A stretch of DNA of 37,239 bases, taken from the NCBI GenBank assembly GCA_900551245.1, contig URVC01000044.1, forward strand, positions 1-37,239, in the 5' to 3' direction. Positions 23,177-31,413 of the stretch are shown piece by piece. The translations under genes and the position numbers were made by a program. Each line of letters starts with the position of its first letter. Within the stretch, counting starts at the first letter, position 1. The notes under the pieces are model-generated. The model saw only the letters and a program-made list of their open reading frames with translations. It made no database searches and was not told where the DNA came from. This stretch comes from an uncultured bacterium (GTDB taxonomy: Bacteria; Verrucomicrobiota; Lentisphaeria; Victivallales; Victivallaceae).

Positions 23177-24145
23177 TCACTCCTCCTTGCCTGGCGCGGG
23201 GTCGGATTGATACGCGAGAATGATCTTCTCCAGCAGGGCGTGGCGCACCACGTCGCCGGTTTCGAAAAAGGTGAAACCGATCTCCGGAATGCCGCGCAGA
23301 TGGGAGATGGCGTGCCGCAGACCGGAGTTCTCTTTCGGCCCGAGATCGGACTGCGAGGGGTCGCCGGTGATCACGCAGCGGGAGTTGAAACCCATCCGGG
23401 TCAGAAACATCAGCATCTGCTCGACCGTCGTATTCTGCGCCTCGTCGAGGATGATGAAGGCGTTGTTGAGCGTGCGCCCCCGCATGAAGGCCAGCGGCGC
23501 GACCTCAATGATGTTGCGTTCCAGCAGCGAGGAGACCTCGTCGAACTGCATCATATCGTAGAGGGCGTCGTAGAGCGGCCGCAGGTACGGCATGATCTTC
23601 TCTTCGAGGCTGCCGGGCAGAAAGCCGAGGTTTTCTCCGGACTCCCGTGCCGGACGGGTCAGAATGATCCGGGTGACGTTCCCCTTGAGAAATTCGGAAA
23701 CCGCCATCGCCATCGCGAGGTAGGTCTTGCCGGTCCCCGCCGGGCCGACGCCGAACACCATATCCCGCGAGCGCATCTGCCGGACATACTCCAGCTGCCG
23801 GCGGGAGCGGGGCAGAACTTCCCGCTTTTTCGGGCTGACCGCGATGCGTTCGTTCCACAGCTCGTGCAGATCTCCCTCGCGGTGATCGCGAAACGAGCGG
23901 CAGAGAAACTCAAAATCGCGCGTCTCCAGCTGCCGTGAACGCAGTTCGTAGAAGCGCGCCAGTTCCGCCAGCAGATTCTGAACGCGCTGAACCGCTTCCT
24001 CTTCTCCGTGAATTTCGACCCAGTTCTCCCGGGCGACGAGCCGGACGCCGAAGAGATTCTGCAGATAGCGCAGATTCTTCACCTCATCTCCGGCACAGGC
24101 GGTATGAAGCGTCAGCCCTTTTTCAAAATAAAATCGACTTTCCAT
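23177..24145 (-). CDS. phoH: PhoH-like ATPase
   Basis: About 322 residues. An N-terminal KH-like region (about 1-75), then the PhoH P-loop domain with Walker A G-P-A-G-T-G-K-T at 134-141 and Walker B I-I-L-D-E-A at 231-236. T-R-P-A-R-E-S-G-E-N-L-G-F-L-P-G is highly typical of the bacterial PhoH-like (YbeZ) group, which works with YbeY in RNA metabolism. The start M-E-S-R-F at 24145 is chosen by family length; no Shine-Dalgarno is visible, and an upstream GTG at 24184 is possible. It is the first gene of phoH-pgpH-ybeY. Confidence 0.92.
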   Translation of the reverse strand: MESRFYFEKGLTLHTACAGDEVKNLRYLQNLFGVRLVARENWVEIHGEEEAVQRVQNLLAELARFYELRSRQLETRDFEFLCRSFRDHREGDLHELWNERIAVSPKKREVLPRSRRQLEYVRQMRSRDMVFGVGPAGTGKTYLAMAMAVSEFLKGNVTRIILTRPARESGENLGFLPGSLEEKIMPYLRPLYDALYDMMQFDEVSSLLERNIIEVAPLAFMRGRTLNNAFIILDEAQNTTVEQMLMFLTRMGFNSRCVITGDPSQSDLGPKENSGLRHAISHLRGIPEIGFTFFETGDVVRHALLEKIILAYQSDPAPGKEE

Positions 24146-24235
24146 GCGTATCAGCGATCTGGTAAAACGAGTCAAGAGCGGCACCCGGGAGGATCGATCC
24201 CGTGCGCCGCTCCCGGTGGTCCGGCGGATTCTTCC

Positions 24236-24802
24236 TCAGAGCTGCGGAATCTGCAGCTTCATGCCGGGGCGGAGCGCATTCGGATTGACGAGCTGCGGAT
24301 TCGCCTTCAGAATCAGATCGTACCGGGCGCCGTTGTGATAGAACTTCTTGGCGATGAAGGAGAGCGTATCTCCCGGTTTCACCACGTAGACCACACTCTC
24401 TTTTGCCGTATCGGCCGCCGGTTGCTTCTCTTCGGTCTTCGCCGGGGCGGTTGTTTCCGGGACGATCACCGTTGCCTTCTCTTCGGCGACTTCGACGACG
24501 ACCGGATCATCCGCCGGAGCGACGTCCGCGGCGTTGACGGCCGGGAGCTGTTCGGCCTCCTCGACGGCTTCCTCCTCGTTCGCCGGCTGCTGCCGCTCCT
24601 GCTCAAGCAGGTTCGGGGAGACTTTGTCGGCGATCGCGGGCGGAGCGGTGCGGGACGGGCGGAAGCCGGAGTAACTGCGGTCGACAAACTGCTCCCAGTA
24701 TTCTTCCTGCGTTCCCGGTTTTACCTGTGCCAGATCCGGCTGGCACCCCGTGACGAAAAGCGCCAATGCAACACCCGACAGACTCCATGCGAGAAATTTC
24801 AT
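24236..24802 (-). CDS. LysM-domain lipoprotein
   Basis: A 188-residue envelope protein. Residues 1-19 are a lipoprotein signal (L-F-V-T-G-C lipobox), followed by an acidic, Ala/Glu/Pro-rich low-complexity linker (about 60-140). A LysM domain occupies about 143-188: Y-V-V-K-P-G-D-T-L-S-F-I-A-K-K-F-Y then N-P-N-A-L-R-P-G-M-K-L-Q-I-P. It should be membrane-anchored and bind peptidoglycan. GGGAGG seven bases before the ATG at 24802 fixes the start. A promoter TTGTTT-17-TATATT lies upstream. A GC-rich hairpin without a T run separates it from phoH. Confidence 0.9.
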   Translation of the reverse strand: MKFLAWSLSGVALALFVTGCQPDLAQVKPGTQEEYWEQFVDRSYSGFRPSRTAPPAIADKVSPNLLEQERQQPANEEEAVEEAEQLPAVNAADVAPADDPVVVEVAEEKATVIVPETTAPAKTEEKQPAADTAKESVVYVVKPGDTLSFIAKKFYHNGARYDLILKANPQLVNPNALRPGMKLQIPQL

Positions 24803-24916
24803 CGTATTGCCTCCCTTGTAACAGGATCTCCTCCGGTTTCTGCCCGGGGGCGACCCCAGTATCCACACTCTCAATAAATATACTCCGATAGTTTCGTAAA
24901 AACAAATCGTCGAAGC

Positions 24917-24963
24917 AAAAAAACGCAAAAGAGGCCGTCCCCGCTCCCGGGAACAGCCTCTTT
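24917..24963 (-). terminator. Intrinsic terminator after fabF
   Basis: On the minus strand GAGGC-TGTTCCC (24949-24960) pairs with GGGGACGGCCTC (24931-24942), followed by TTTT and a run of seven T. It closes the fatty-acid cluster before the LysM gene. Confidence 0.75.
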
Positions 24964-24986
24964 CAGAGAAAAACGGATATCGGATT

Positions 24987-26240
24987 TTACCGGAACTTGC
25001 GGAAAATCACCACTCCGTTGTGCCCGCCGAAGCCGAGGTTGCTGTTGAGCGCAACCTCCACCTTGCGTTCCCGGGCGGTGTTCGGCGTGATGTCCAGGTC
25101 GCACTCCGGATCCGGCGTCTCGTAGTTGATCGTCGGCGGAATGATTCCGGTCTCGATCGCCTTGACGCAGGCGATGGATTCCAGCCCGCCCGCGGCGCCG
25201 AGGCCGTGACCGGTGGTCCCCTTCGTGCTGCTCACCGACACCTTGTAGGCGTCTTCGCCCAGCGCGCCCTTGATCGCCATGGTTTCGAACTTGTCGTTCA
25301 GCTGCGTGCTGGTGCCGTGGGCGTTGATGTAGTCGATCTCATTGGTGCTCAGCCCGGCGTGACGCATCGCCATCCGGATCGCCCGCGCGCCGCCGTTCCC
25401 GTCGGGAGCGGGGCTGGTGATGTGGTAGGCGTCGCCGGTGGCGCCGTAGCCGACCACTTCCGCAAGGATGTTCGCACCGCGCTTCTTCGCGTGTTCCAGC
25501 TCTTCGAGGATCATCACGCCGGCGCCTTCGCTCATCACGAATCCGTCACGGTTGAGGTCGAAGGGGCGGCTGGCGTGCAACGGATCATCGTTGCGCTGGC
25601 TCATCGCCTTCATCGCGCAGAACCCGGCCACGCCGAGGGCGACGACAGAGGCTTCCGCACCGCCGCAGATCATCACATCGGCGTCGTCGCGTTTGATGCA
25701 CCAGAACGATTCGCCGATCGAGTGGCAGCCGGTCGAACAGGCGGTGACCAGCCCGAGGTTCGGGCCGCCCGCACCGTAGCGGATCGAAATGTTGCCGGAG
25801 GCGAGGTCCCCGATCATCATCGGAATCAGCAGCGGGGAGATCTTCCCCGGTCCGCGTTCGATGAGCAGCTTGTCCTGTTCGCTCATCGTGTGCAGGCCGC
25901 CGATGCCGCTGGAAACGATCACACCGACCCGGTTCGGGTCGATGTTGCTGCCGCGCAGCTCTTTCGGGAGCCCTGCGGAATCCATCGCCTCGTCGCTGGC
26001 CGCGATGGCATACTGGCAGAAGAGATCCAGCCGTTTGGCCTCTTTCGCCGTCATATATTTGGTGACGTCAAAATCTTTGACCTCACCGGCAATCTGCGTG
26101 CGGTATTCCGACGCATCAAAGCGGGTGATCCGGCCCAGGCCGCACCGGCCGTTGACCAGGGAATCCCAGAAATCCGGTACATTGTTGCCGACGCAGGACA
26201 CCACGCCGTAACCGGTAACCACTACCCGTCGATTGTTCAT
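24987..26240 (-). CDS. fabF: 3-oxoacyl-[acyl-carrier-protein] synthase II
   Basis: A 417-residue cytoplasmic condensing enzyme that elongates acyl-ACP with malonyl-ACP. The catalytic triad is visible: C168 in T-A-C-S-T-G, H308 in I-N-A-H-G-T-S-T and H345 in K-G-T-T-G-H-G-L-G-A-A-G. Length fits FabF rather than FabH. The start M-N-N-R-R-V-V-V-T-G is taken at 26240; an ATG at 26258 adds six residues and neither has a strong Shine-Dalgarno. It is the last gene of fabD-fabG-acpP-fabF. Confidence 0.95.
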   Translation of the reverse strand: MNNRRVVVTGYGVVSCVGNNVPDFWDSLVNGRCGLGRITRFDASEYRTQIAGEVKDFDVTKYMTAKEAKRLDLFCQYAIAASDEAMDSAGLPKELRGSNIDPNRVGVIVSSGIGGLHTMSEQDKLLIERGPGKISPLLIPMMIGDLASGNISIRYGAGGPNLGLVTACSTGCHSIGESFWCIKRDDADVMICGGAEASVVALGVAGFCAMKAMSQRNDDPLHASRPFDLNRDGFVMSEGAGVMILEELEHAKKRGANILAEVVGYGATGDAYHITSPAPDGNGGARAIRMAMRHAGLSTNEIDYINAHGTSTQLNDKFETMAIKGALGEDAYKVSVSSTKGTTGHGLGAAGGLESIACVKAIETGIIPPTINYETPDPECDLDITPNTARERKVEVALNSNLGFGGHNGVVIFRKFR

Positions 26241-26335
26241 ACCTACTTCATTCTCCATATTCCGGCGCGGACGCCGTATCTGCAACCGCTCCTCCACCCC
26301 TGCCGGAACGGAGAAGCCGGCGGATTCTCGTCATG

Positions 26336-26372
26336 AAAACGGGCCACCAACGTACAGTACGATGAGTGGCCC
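26336..26372 (-). terminator. Hairpin with T run between acpP and fabF
   Basis: On the minus strand GGGCCAC (26366-26372) pairs with GTGGCCC (26341-26347), with an inner CGTAC/GTACG stem, followed by GTTTTC. It may reduce read-through into fabF so that acpP is made in excess. Confidence 0.6.
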
Positions 26373-26431
26373 GCATCAACGACACCGCTCCGGACCGTAG
26401 AGTCACACGCAGTGCCGACCAGAGAGAGAAC

Positions 26432-26671
26432 TTACTCCTGGCTCTTGCTTTCGACGTATTTGATCGCGTCGCCGACGGTGGTCAGCTTTTCGGCATCTTC
26501 ATCCGGAATGTCGGAGCCGAACTCTTCTTCGAGCGCCATCACGAGTTCCACCTGGTCGAGCGAGTCGGCGCCGAGGTCCTCGATGAACTTGGCTTCCGGA
26601 GTCACCTGATCCTCGGAAACTCCGAGCTGTTCGACGACGATCTTTTTCACTTTGTCAGCAACAGAAGACAT
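26432..26671 (-). CDS. acpP: Acyl carrier protein
   Basis: A 79-residue acidic helical protein that carries acyl chains in fatty acid synthesis. The phosphopantetheine site is S37 in G-A-D-S-L-D-Q-V-E. I use ATG 26671 (M-S-S-V-A-D-K), eight bases after AGGGGA; an ATG at 26680 sits directly on that Shine-Dalgarno. It has its own promoter at 26748-26776 and lies between fabG and fabF. Confidence 0.96.
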   Translation of the reverse strand: MSSVADKVKKIVVEQLGVSEDQVTPEAKFIEDLGADSLDQVELVMALEEEFGSDIPDEDAEKLTTVGDAIKYVESKSQE

Positions 26672-26747
26672 TTTTGGCATCCCCTTTTCTTGGTTTATCA
26701 GTTCTCAATGTCGTTTGCTTTTTCCATTTATCAGCATAGCTTCACAT

Positions 26748-26776
26748 ACTATGCCGCCAAAAACGGAAAAAGTCAA
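26748..26776 (-). promoter_or_regulatory. acpP promoter
   Basis: On the minus strand TTGACT (26771-26776) and CATAGT (26748-26753) are 17 bases apart. An inverted repeat GCATAG-N9-CTATGC (26734-26754) spans the -10 and the predicted start, a possible operator. Confidence 0.6.
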
Positions 26777-26840
26777 ATATTTTTTGAAATAAAGGCGAAA
26801 TTTTTTGTATTTCCGGCCCGTTTCGAGCCGGAAATCCCTC

Positions 26841-27593
26841 TTACATCAGCATGCCGCCGTCGACGTTGATCACCTGACCGGTGACGTAGTCCGAATCCGG
26901 CGAGCAGAGGAAGTAGACCACATTGGCCACATCCTCGGGCCGGCCGCCGCGCTTGGCCGGAATCACCGTCAGGAAGGCGTCGCGCGCCTCCTGCGGCAGC
27001 TTGGCGGTCATGTCGGTCTCGATGAAGCCCGGCGCCACCGCGTTGGCCTGGATGTTCCGGGTGGCGAACTCCTTGGCGGTCGTCTTCGCCAGAGCGATCA
27101 CGCCGGCCTTGGAGGCGGAGTAGTTCGCCTGCCCGACATTGCCCATGCGGCCGACGACCGAGGCGATGTTGACGATCTTGCCGGCGCGCTGCTTCATCAT
27201 CGGCCGGACCGCGGCCTTGGTGAAGTTGAAGGTGCCCTTGAGGTTGACGGCGATCACCGCATCCCACATATCTTCGGTCATCTTGAGCATCAGGGTGTCT
27301 TTGGTGATGCCGGCGTTGTTGACCAGAATGTCGAGCTTGCCGAAGTCGGCGACGACGGCGGCGACGGTCTTTTCGGCATCTTCGAACTTGGCCACGTTCG
27401 CGGCGTAGGCGCGGGCGTTGACCCCCGCCGCCTTGAATTCATCGGCGGTCGCCTGCGCGACGTCGAGCATGATATCGACGATCGCGAGAGCGGCGCCCTC
27501 CGCGGCCAGCCGGGTGCAGATCGCTTTGCCGATGCCGCGGGCTCCGCCGGTGACGAGGGCCACCTTGCCCTCCAGACGTTTTTCCTGACTCAT
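26841..27593 (-). CDS. fabG: 3-oxoacyl-[acyl-carrier-protein] reductase
   Basis: A 250-residue short-chain dehydrogenase that reduces beta-ketoacyl-ACP with NADPH. Nucleotide motif G-G-A-R-G-I-G-K (about 16-23), N-N-A-G at 92-95, and catalytic S145, Y158 and K162 (Y-S-A-S-K). The start M-S-Q-E-K-R at 27593 follows AGAGGAA. It lies 38 bases after fabD in the fatty-acid operon. Confidence 0.95.
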   Translation of the reverse strand: MSQEKRLEGKVALVTGGARGIGKAICTRLAAEGAALAIVDIMLDVAQATADEFKAAGVNARAYAANVAKFEDAEKTVAAVVADFGKLDILVNNAGITKDTLMLKMTEDMWDAVIAVNLKGTFNFTKAAVRPMMKQRAGKIVNIASVVGRMGNVGQANYSASKAGVIALAKTTAKEFATRNIQANAVAPGFIETDMTAKLPQEARDAFLTVIPAKRGGRPEDVANVVYFLCSPDSDYVTGQVINVDGGMLM

Positions 27594-27631
27594 TTCCTCT
27601 TTCCCTTCCTTAAATCGTTTCGTTCTGGGGT

Positions 27632-28546
27632 TCACAGTTCGATGGCGTCGAGTGTTTCGACGCTGTTGACGTTGATGCCGCGGATCTCCGGGAGCGTCCG
27701 GCGCAGCAGCCCGGTCAGCACGTTGCCGGGGCCGAATTCGATCATCGTGTCGCCGCCGGCGGCGACCATCGCGCGCACGCACTCCTCCCAGCGGACGGAG
27801 CCGGCCACCTGCGATGCGAGATTGTTCCGCAGTTCAGTGAGGTCCTTCGCCGGAGCGGCGGTGAAGTTGTGGTAGACCGGAACCGACGGCAGTTCGATCG
27901 GCGCGGTGGCCAAAACGTTGACCAGCGCATCGCCGGCGGGTTTCATCAGCCGGGAGTGGAAGGCGCCGGCGACGTTGAGCAGGATCACCTTGCGCATTCC
28001 GCGCGCCTTGAGTGCATCGACCGCGGCGGCGAGTTTGCTCTTCTCGCCGGAGATGACGATCTGGCCGGGGCTGTTGTAGTTGGCGACGTCGATGCCGCAT
28101 TCGGCGCAGACTTCGCGGATTGCCGCGGGATCACCGCCGAGGACGCTCGCCATGCCGCCGGAGGTGCTCCGGCAGGCGGCGTCCATGAGTTCGGCCCGGC
28201 GGGCGAGCAGCCGGAGGCCGTCGGCAAAGCGGAAGGCACCGCCGGCGTAGAGCGCGCCGTATTCGCCGAGGCTGAGCCCGGCGCAGGCGACCGGCTTGAC
28301 GTCGGGGAATTTCACCCGGAATGCGGCCAGCGCGGCGCAGCTCATCGTATAGATGGCGGGCTGGCAGAAGCGGCTTTCGGTCAGTTTTTCGACGGGGCCG
28401 TCGAAGATGATGGAACTCTGGTCATAGCCGAGTACGGAGTCGGCTTCTTCGAAGAACGCCCGGGCTTCCGGGCAGGCGGCGGCGAGGTCCTTGCCCATGC
28501 CGACCGTCTGGGCTCCCTGTCCTGAAAAAACAAAAAAAGGCTTCAT
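27632..28546 (-). CDS. fabD: Malonyl-CoA-ACP transacylase
   Basis: A 304-residue enzyme that loads malonyl groups onto ACP. F-S-G-Q-G-A-Q at the N-terminus, nucleophile S92 in A-G-L-S-L-G-E-Y and catalytic H197 in G-A-F-H-S-R-L-M. The Leu before the nucleophile replaces the His of G-H-S-x-G, as also occurs in streptococcal FabD. AAAGGAGA lies four bases before ATG 28546. First gene of fabD-fabG-acpP-fabF. Confidence 0.95.
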   Translation of the reverse strand: MKPFFVFSGQGAQTVGMGKDLAAACPEARAFFEEADSVLGYDQSSIIFDGPVEKLTESRFCQPAIYTMSCAALAAFRVKFPDVKPVACAGLSLGEYGALYAGGAFRFADGLRLLARRAELMDAACRSTSGGMASVLGGDPAAIREVCAECGIDVANYNSPGQIVISGEKSKLAAAVDALKARGMRKVILLNVAGAFHSRLMKPAGDALVNVLATAPIELPSVPVYHNFTAAPAKDLTELRNNLASQVAGSVRWEECVRAMVAAGGDTMIEFGPGNVLTGLLRRTLPEIRGINVNSVETLDAIEL

Positions 28547-28590
28547 GCGGTCTCCTTTCCGATTTTGCAGAAACGCCATGATAATGCGTT

Positions 28591-28619
28591 AAGGTAACAC
28601 CGGATTGCCGATTTTTCAA
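28591..28619 (-). promoter_or_regulatory. Promoter of the fabD operon
   Basis: On the minus strand TTGAAA (28614-28619) and TACCTT (28591-28596) are 17 bases apart; the -35 overlaps the stop codon region of the upstream kinase gene. Confidence 0.5.
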
Positions 28620-29590
28620 GAAATTCCGTCGTGATTAATGATCGAGAGCTGTTCGGCGAGGGAGGCGATTTCCCGCCGCCAGAAGGAATCCGACCCCCAG
28701 TCGGGATTGCGTTCGCGGAAGTTCCGGTCGCTGCGCTGGCGGGCGTTCCAGTCCAGAAAGTAGATCATCCGCATGGCGCGGAGCAGTTCGATCTGGTCGA
28801 GACTGCGGCGGTCGAACTCCCGCAGTGACTCGTAGCCGCGCAGCAGAAGCTCCAGCTCGCGGGTGCACTCTTCGACCGGGCCGGGCAGCAGCAGCCAGAG
28901 ATCCTGCACCGGCGGGCCGGTGAGCATGTCGTCGAAATCGATCAGCATCAACCCTTCGCCAGGGCGTTCGAGGACGTTCCCCTTGTGGCAGTCGCCGTGG
29001 AGGCGGATGCGTTCCCCATCCCGGAATTTCGCCAGCAGGACCCGGAGGATCGCCTTCAGCACGGCGGAGAGTTCGTCGAGGGAGCGCCCTTCGGCCACGC
29101 CGGAGCTCAGCAGCCGCGCTGTTTCCGACAGGGTGTTTTCCCGCGGGGCGAGGATCTCCCGGTGCGGCGCCGGGCGGGCGGCTCCGACGGTGTGGACGCG
29201 GGCGAGCAGGGCGCCGAGCCGGATCCAGAGTTCGTCCTCTCCCTCTTCGAGGGCGCGTCCCCACCGCTTGGGGAAGGCGGCAAAATAGATCCCGTTCTCC
29301 GTCTCGCCGAGCGTGGTTCCGTTCGCCAGCCGGAGCGGGGCGACGACGGGAATCTCCGCCGCTTTGCATTCGAGGGTGAAGAGATGCTCTTCGAGCAGGG
29401 CGTCGCGGCTCCAGCGGCCGGGGCGGTAGAATTTCAGAATGAACCGTTCGCGGCGGCAGCTCTCCATCTCGTAGACGCGGTTGATGTAGCTCGGCAGCGG
29501 CAGCAGCACGCCGGAAAAGCGGCGTTCGAGCGCCCGCTCCGTCGCGGCGAAGATGGTGTCGGGGACCAGGGTGTCGAACTTGTTCTGCAT
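28616..29590 (-). CDS. SrkA-like stress response kinase (APH-fold)
   Basis: A 324-residue protein, close in length to E. coli SrkA/YihE (328). The kinase-like fold shows L-H-G-D-C-H-K-G-N-V-L (catalytic loop) and L-I-D-F-D-D-M (metal-binding Asp), as in the APH/choline-kinase superfamily. The N-terminus reads L-P-S-Y-I-N-R-V-Y-E and F-I-L-K-F-Y-R-P, the P-loop-like strand and ATP-binding Lys of SrkA. SrkA is a Ser/Thr kinase that protects against envelope and oxidative stress. GGAGGAGA before ATG 29590 sets the start. It stands alone between the PVC small basic protein gene and fabD. Confidence 0.85.
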   Translation of the reverse strand: MQNKFDTLVPDTIFAATERALERRFSGVLLPLPSYINRVYEMESCRRERFILKFYRPGRWSRDALLEEHLFTLECKAAEIPVVAPLRLANGTTLGETENGIYFAAFPKRWGRALEEGEDELWIRLGALLARVHTVGAARPAPHREILAPRENTLSETARLLSSGVAEGRSLDELSAVLKAILRVLLAKFRDGERIRLHGDCHKGNVLERPGEGLMLIDFDDMLTGPPVQDLWLLLPGPVEECTRELELLLRGYESLREFDRRSLDQIELLRAMRMIYFLDWNARQRSDRNFRERNPDWGSDSFWRREIASLAEQLSIINHDGIS

Positions 29591-29629
29591 CGATTCTCCT
29601 CCGGCGGTGTCCCTCCCGCCCGGAAATGC

Positions 29630-29663
29630 AAAAGGCGCGGCAGCGGTTGCCCGCTCCGCGCCT
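29630..29663 (-). terminator. Intrinsic terminator after the PVC small basic protein gene
   Basis: On the minus strand a GC-rich stem GGCGCGG-AGCGG pairs with CCGCT-CCGCGCC around a four-base loop with a one-base bulge, followed by TTTTGC. It separates this gene from the kinase gene. Confidence 0.7.
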
Positions 29664-29681
29664 CCCGTTCCCGGCGGCAGC

Positions 29682-29837
29682 TTAGATTTCCACCGGTTTG
29701 GTCTTCGGCAGACCGAGGACTTTGTCCTCCTTGATCCGGCCGTCGGCCAGCAGGACGTTGATGCGCTCATAACGCTTCATCACATTGCGGATTTTGCGGA
29801 TCTTGCCGCCGACGCGGAGACTCGGATGCTGAGACAT
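29682..29837 (-). CDS. PVC-superphylum small basic protein (TIGR04137-like)
   Basis: A 51-residue, strongly basic protein: M-S-Q-H-P-S-L-R-V-G-G-K, then K-I-R-N-V-M-K-R-Y-E-R-I, and near the end V-L-G-L-P-K-T-K-P. This matches, from memory, the small basic protein shared by Planctomycetes, Verrucomicrobia, Chlamydiae and Lentisphaerae and described as a PVC signature protein with a probable RNA or ribosome-linked housekeeping role. GAGGTG lies four bases before ATG 29837. It is monocistronic, with its own terminator. It is the best single marker of phylum in the window. Confidence 0.88.
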   Translation of the reverse strand: MSQHPSLRVGGKIRKIRNVMKRYERINVLLADGRIKEDKVLGLPKTKPVEI

Positions 29838-29969
29838 TTGACACCTCGTATGTTCTATATTGATTCAATATCTCGTTAATTACAAGCGATAACGTCTATT
29901 AATATGGACCCGTTTCCTCCATCATGCAAGTCCGGAATTGTAAAAAAAACGAGTTTTTCGGCTTTGCGG

Positions 29970-29998
29970 TTGAAAAAAGGGGGCTCCGGTGTTATGTT
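29970..29998 (+). promoter_or_regulatory. Promoter directly before the 5'-nucleotidase-like gene
   Basis: TTGAAA (29970-29975) and TATGTT (29993-29998) are 17 bases apart. The predicted start, about 30004-30007, falls at or next to the ATG at 30007, and no Shine-Dalgarno is present, so the mRNA may be leaderless. Confidence 0.5.
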
Positions 29999-30006
29999 GA
30001 GTGACT

Positions 30007-31395
30007 ATGAAATGTTTCGCAATTCTTCTTGCCGCGCTTCAGCTCTTTCTTCTTGCCGGCGCGGAGCTTGAAATTCTCTGCACCGCCGATCTTCACGGAC
30101 GGCTGGAGAAGATGCCGTCGCTCGGCTCCGTTCTCCGCACCGGCGGCGCGGAGGCGTTGCGCATTGACTGCGGCGACACCGTGCAGGGCAGTTCGATCTC
30201 GTGCCACAGCAATGGAAAAGGGATGATCGCCCTGCTCAATCTCTTCGGGTACGACGTCTGGGTGCCCGGCAATCACGATTTCGAATTCGGGCGCGACAAC
30301 CTGCTCGGGCTCGTGCGCTCCTTTCAGGGCGCGGTGCTCGCCGCCGACTGGAAGGAACCGGCGGCCGGAAAATGGAAGCTTTTCGAACGGAATGGAGTTC
30401 GCTGTGCCGTCATCGGCATGACCGACCCGAAGATGGCGCAGCGGGTTCTGCCGGGGAGCGGTCTGGAGTTCCGGGGTGCGTACTCCGCGCTGAGCGCGAT
30501 CATGCCGGAGGTGCGCGCCGCGCGGCCCGATGTGGTGGTGCTCGCCTGGCACAACGGGCTTTACAGTTCGGTCGGCGCGCTTTCCGCATTTCTGCGCGAT
30601 TTCCCCGAAATCGATCTGGTGCTCGGCGCCCACAGCCACGAGGAGCATCCGGGGGAGCGGGCCGGGCGCGCCTGGTATGTGCAGGCCGGTTCCCACGCCG
30701 CGGCCGTCGCCCGGATCCGGGTCGAGGTCGATGACGAAACCCGCAAGATCCGGAGAATCCGTTCCGAACTGCTTCGTCCGGTGCCGGAGAAGGTGGATTC
30801 CGAGGCGGTCCGGCTGCTTGAGCCCTATCGCGCCGCCTGGCGCGCGGAGGCGCTCCGCCCGTTTGTCCGGTTGAGCCGGCCGTTGCGCCAGCCGAAGGAA
30901 CGGGAGTACGATTTCGCGTTCGGGAAAACCGGCTGTGAAGCGCTCCGGCGGGCGACCGGGGCGGAGGCCGCTTTCTTCGCCGTGCGGAGCGGAGATGGAT
31001 CCATCGGGCCGGAGGTGACGCGTGACGCACTGTTCCGGCTGATCCCCTACGAGAACCGGGTCTGCACGATCGAACTCTCCGGGAAGGAGCTCCGCCGTTT
31101 CGCCGAAGAGCAGTTCGCGCTGGCAAAGCGGTGGAAGCGGATTCCGAGATTCACCGGCGTGACGGTTTCGGTCAGCCGGGCGGGGAAGGTCACCGGTGTG
31201 AAGGCTCCGGAGCGCCTGACGCTGGCCCTCTCCGATTACGCGCTCGTCTCCAGCCGGGTGTTGAAGCCGCTGCTGACGGAGCCGGGGCGGAAGTGGAAAC
31301 TCTTTCCTTTTACCGAACGCGAGGCGCTCGAGCGCGAGCTGCTGCGTGTCGGGCAGCCGCTCCCGCCGGGCGGAAATGGTTCTTTCGATGATTAA
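30007..31395 (+). CDS. Exported 5'-nucleotidase/2',3'-cyclic nucleotide phosphodiesterase-like protein
   Basis: A 462-residue protein of the UshA/CpdB type. Signal peptide at residues 1-19 (L-F-L-L-A-G-A). The metallophosphatase domain (about 20-250) has its five motifs: A-D-L-H-G near 27, D-C-G-D-T, G-N-H-D-F-E, A-W-H-N-G and G-A-H-S-H-E. The C-terminal 5'-nucleotidase substrate domain follows (about 290-460; I-P-Y-E-N-R-V, L-S-D-Y-A). It should release phosphate from nucleotides in the periplasm. The ATG at 30007 is used; a GTG at 30001 is in frame. aroA follows after 18 bases, but the pairing has no obvious meaning. Confidence 0.85.
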   Translation: MKCFAILLAALQLFLLAGAELEILCTADLHGRLEKMPSLGSVLRTGGAEALRIDCGDTVQGSSISCHSNGKGMIALLNLFGYDVWVPGNHDFEFGRDNLLGLVRSFQGAVLAADWKEPAAGKWKLFERNGVRCAVIGMTDPKMAQRVLPGSGLEFRGAYSALSAIMPEVRAARPDVVVLAWHNGLYSSVGALSAFLRDFPEIDLVLGAHSHEEHPGERAGRAWYVQAGSHAAAVARIRVEVDDETRKIRRIRSELLRPVPEKVDSEAVRLLEPYRAAWRAEALRPFVRLSRPLRQPKEREYDFAFGKTGCEALRRATGAEAAFFAVRSGDGSIGPEVTRDALFRLIPYENRVCTIELSGKELRRFAEEQFALAKRWKRIPRFTGVTVSVSRAGKVTGVKAPERLTLALSDYALVSSRVLKPLLTEPGRKWKLFPFTEREALERELLRVGQPLPPGGNGSFDD

Positions 31396-31413
31396 TTCTA
31401 CAAACAGGATGCG

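Noticed and set aside
20627..23938. A 1103-codon rightward frame opposite ybeY, pgpH and phoH
   Set aside because: The minus-strand genes are certain by motif; the frame is long only because of high GC content.
24143..24184. A promoter TTGACT-16-TGATAC directly before phoH
   Set aside because: It would start transcription inside the first codons of phoH, so it is probably chance, or the phoH start is misplaced.
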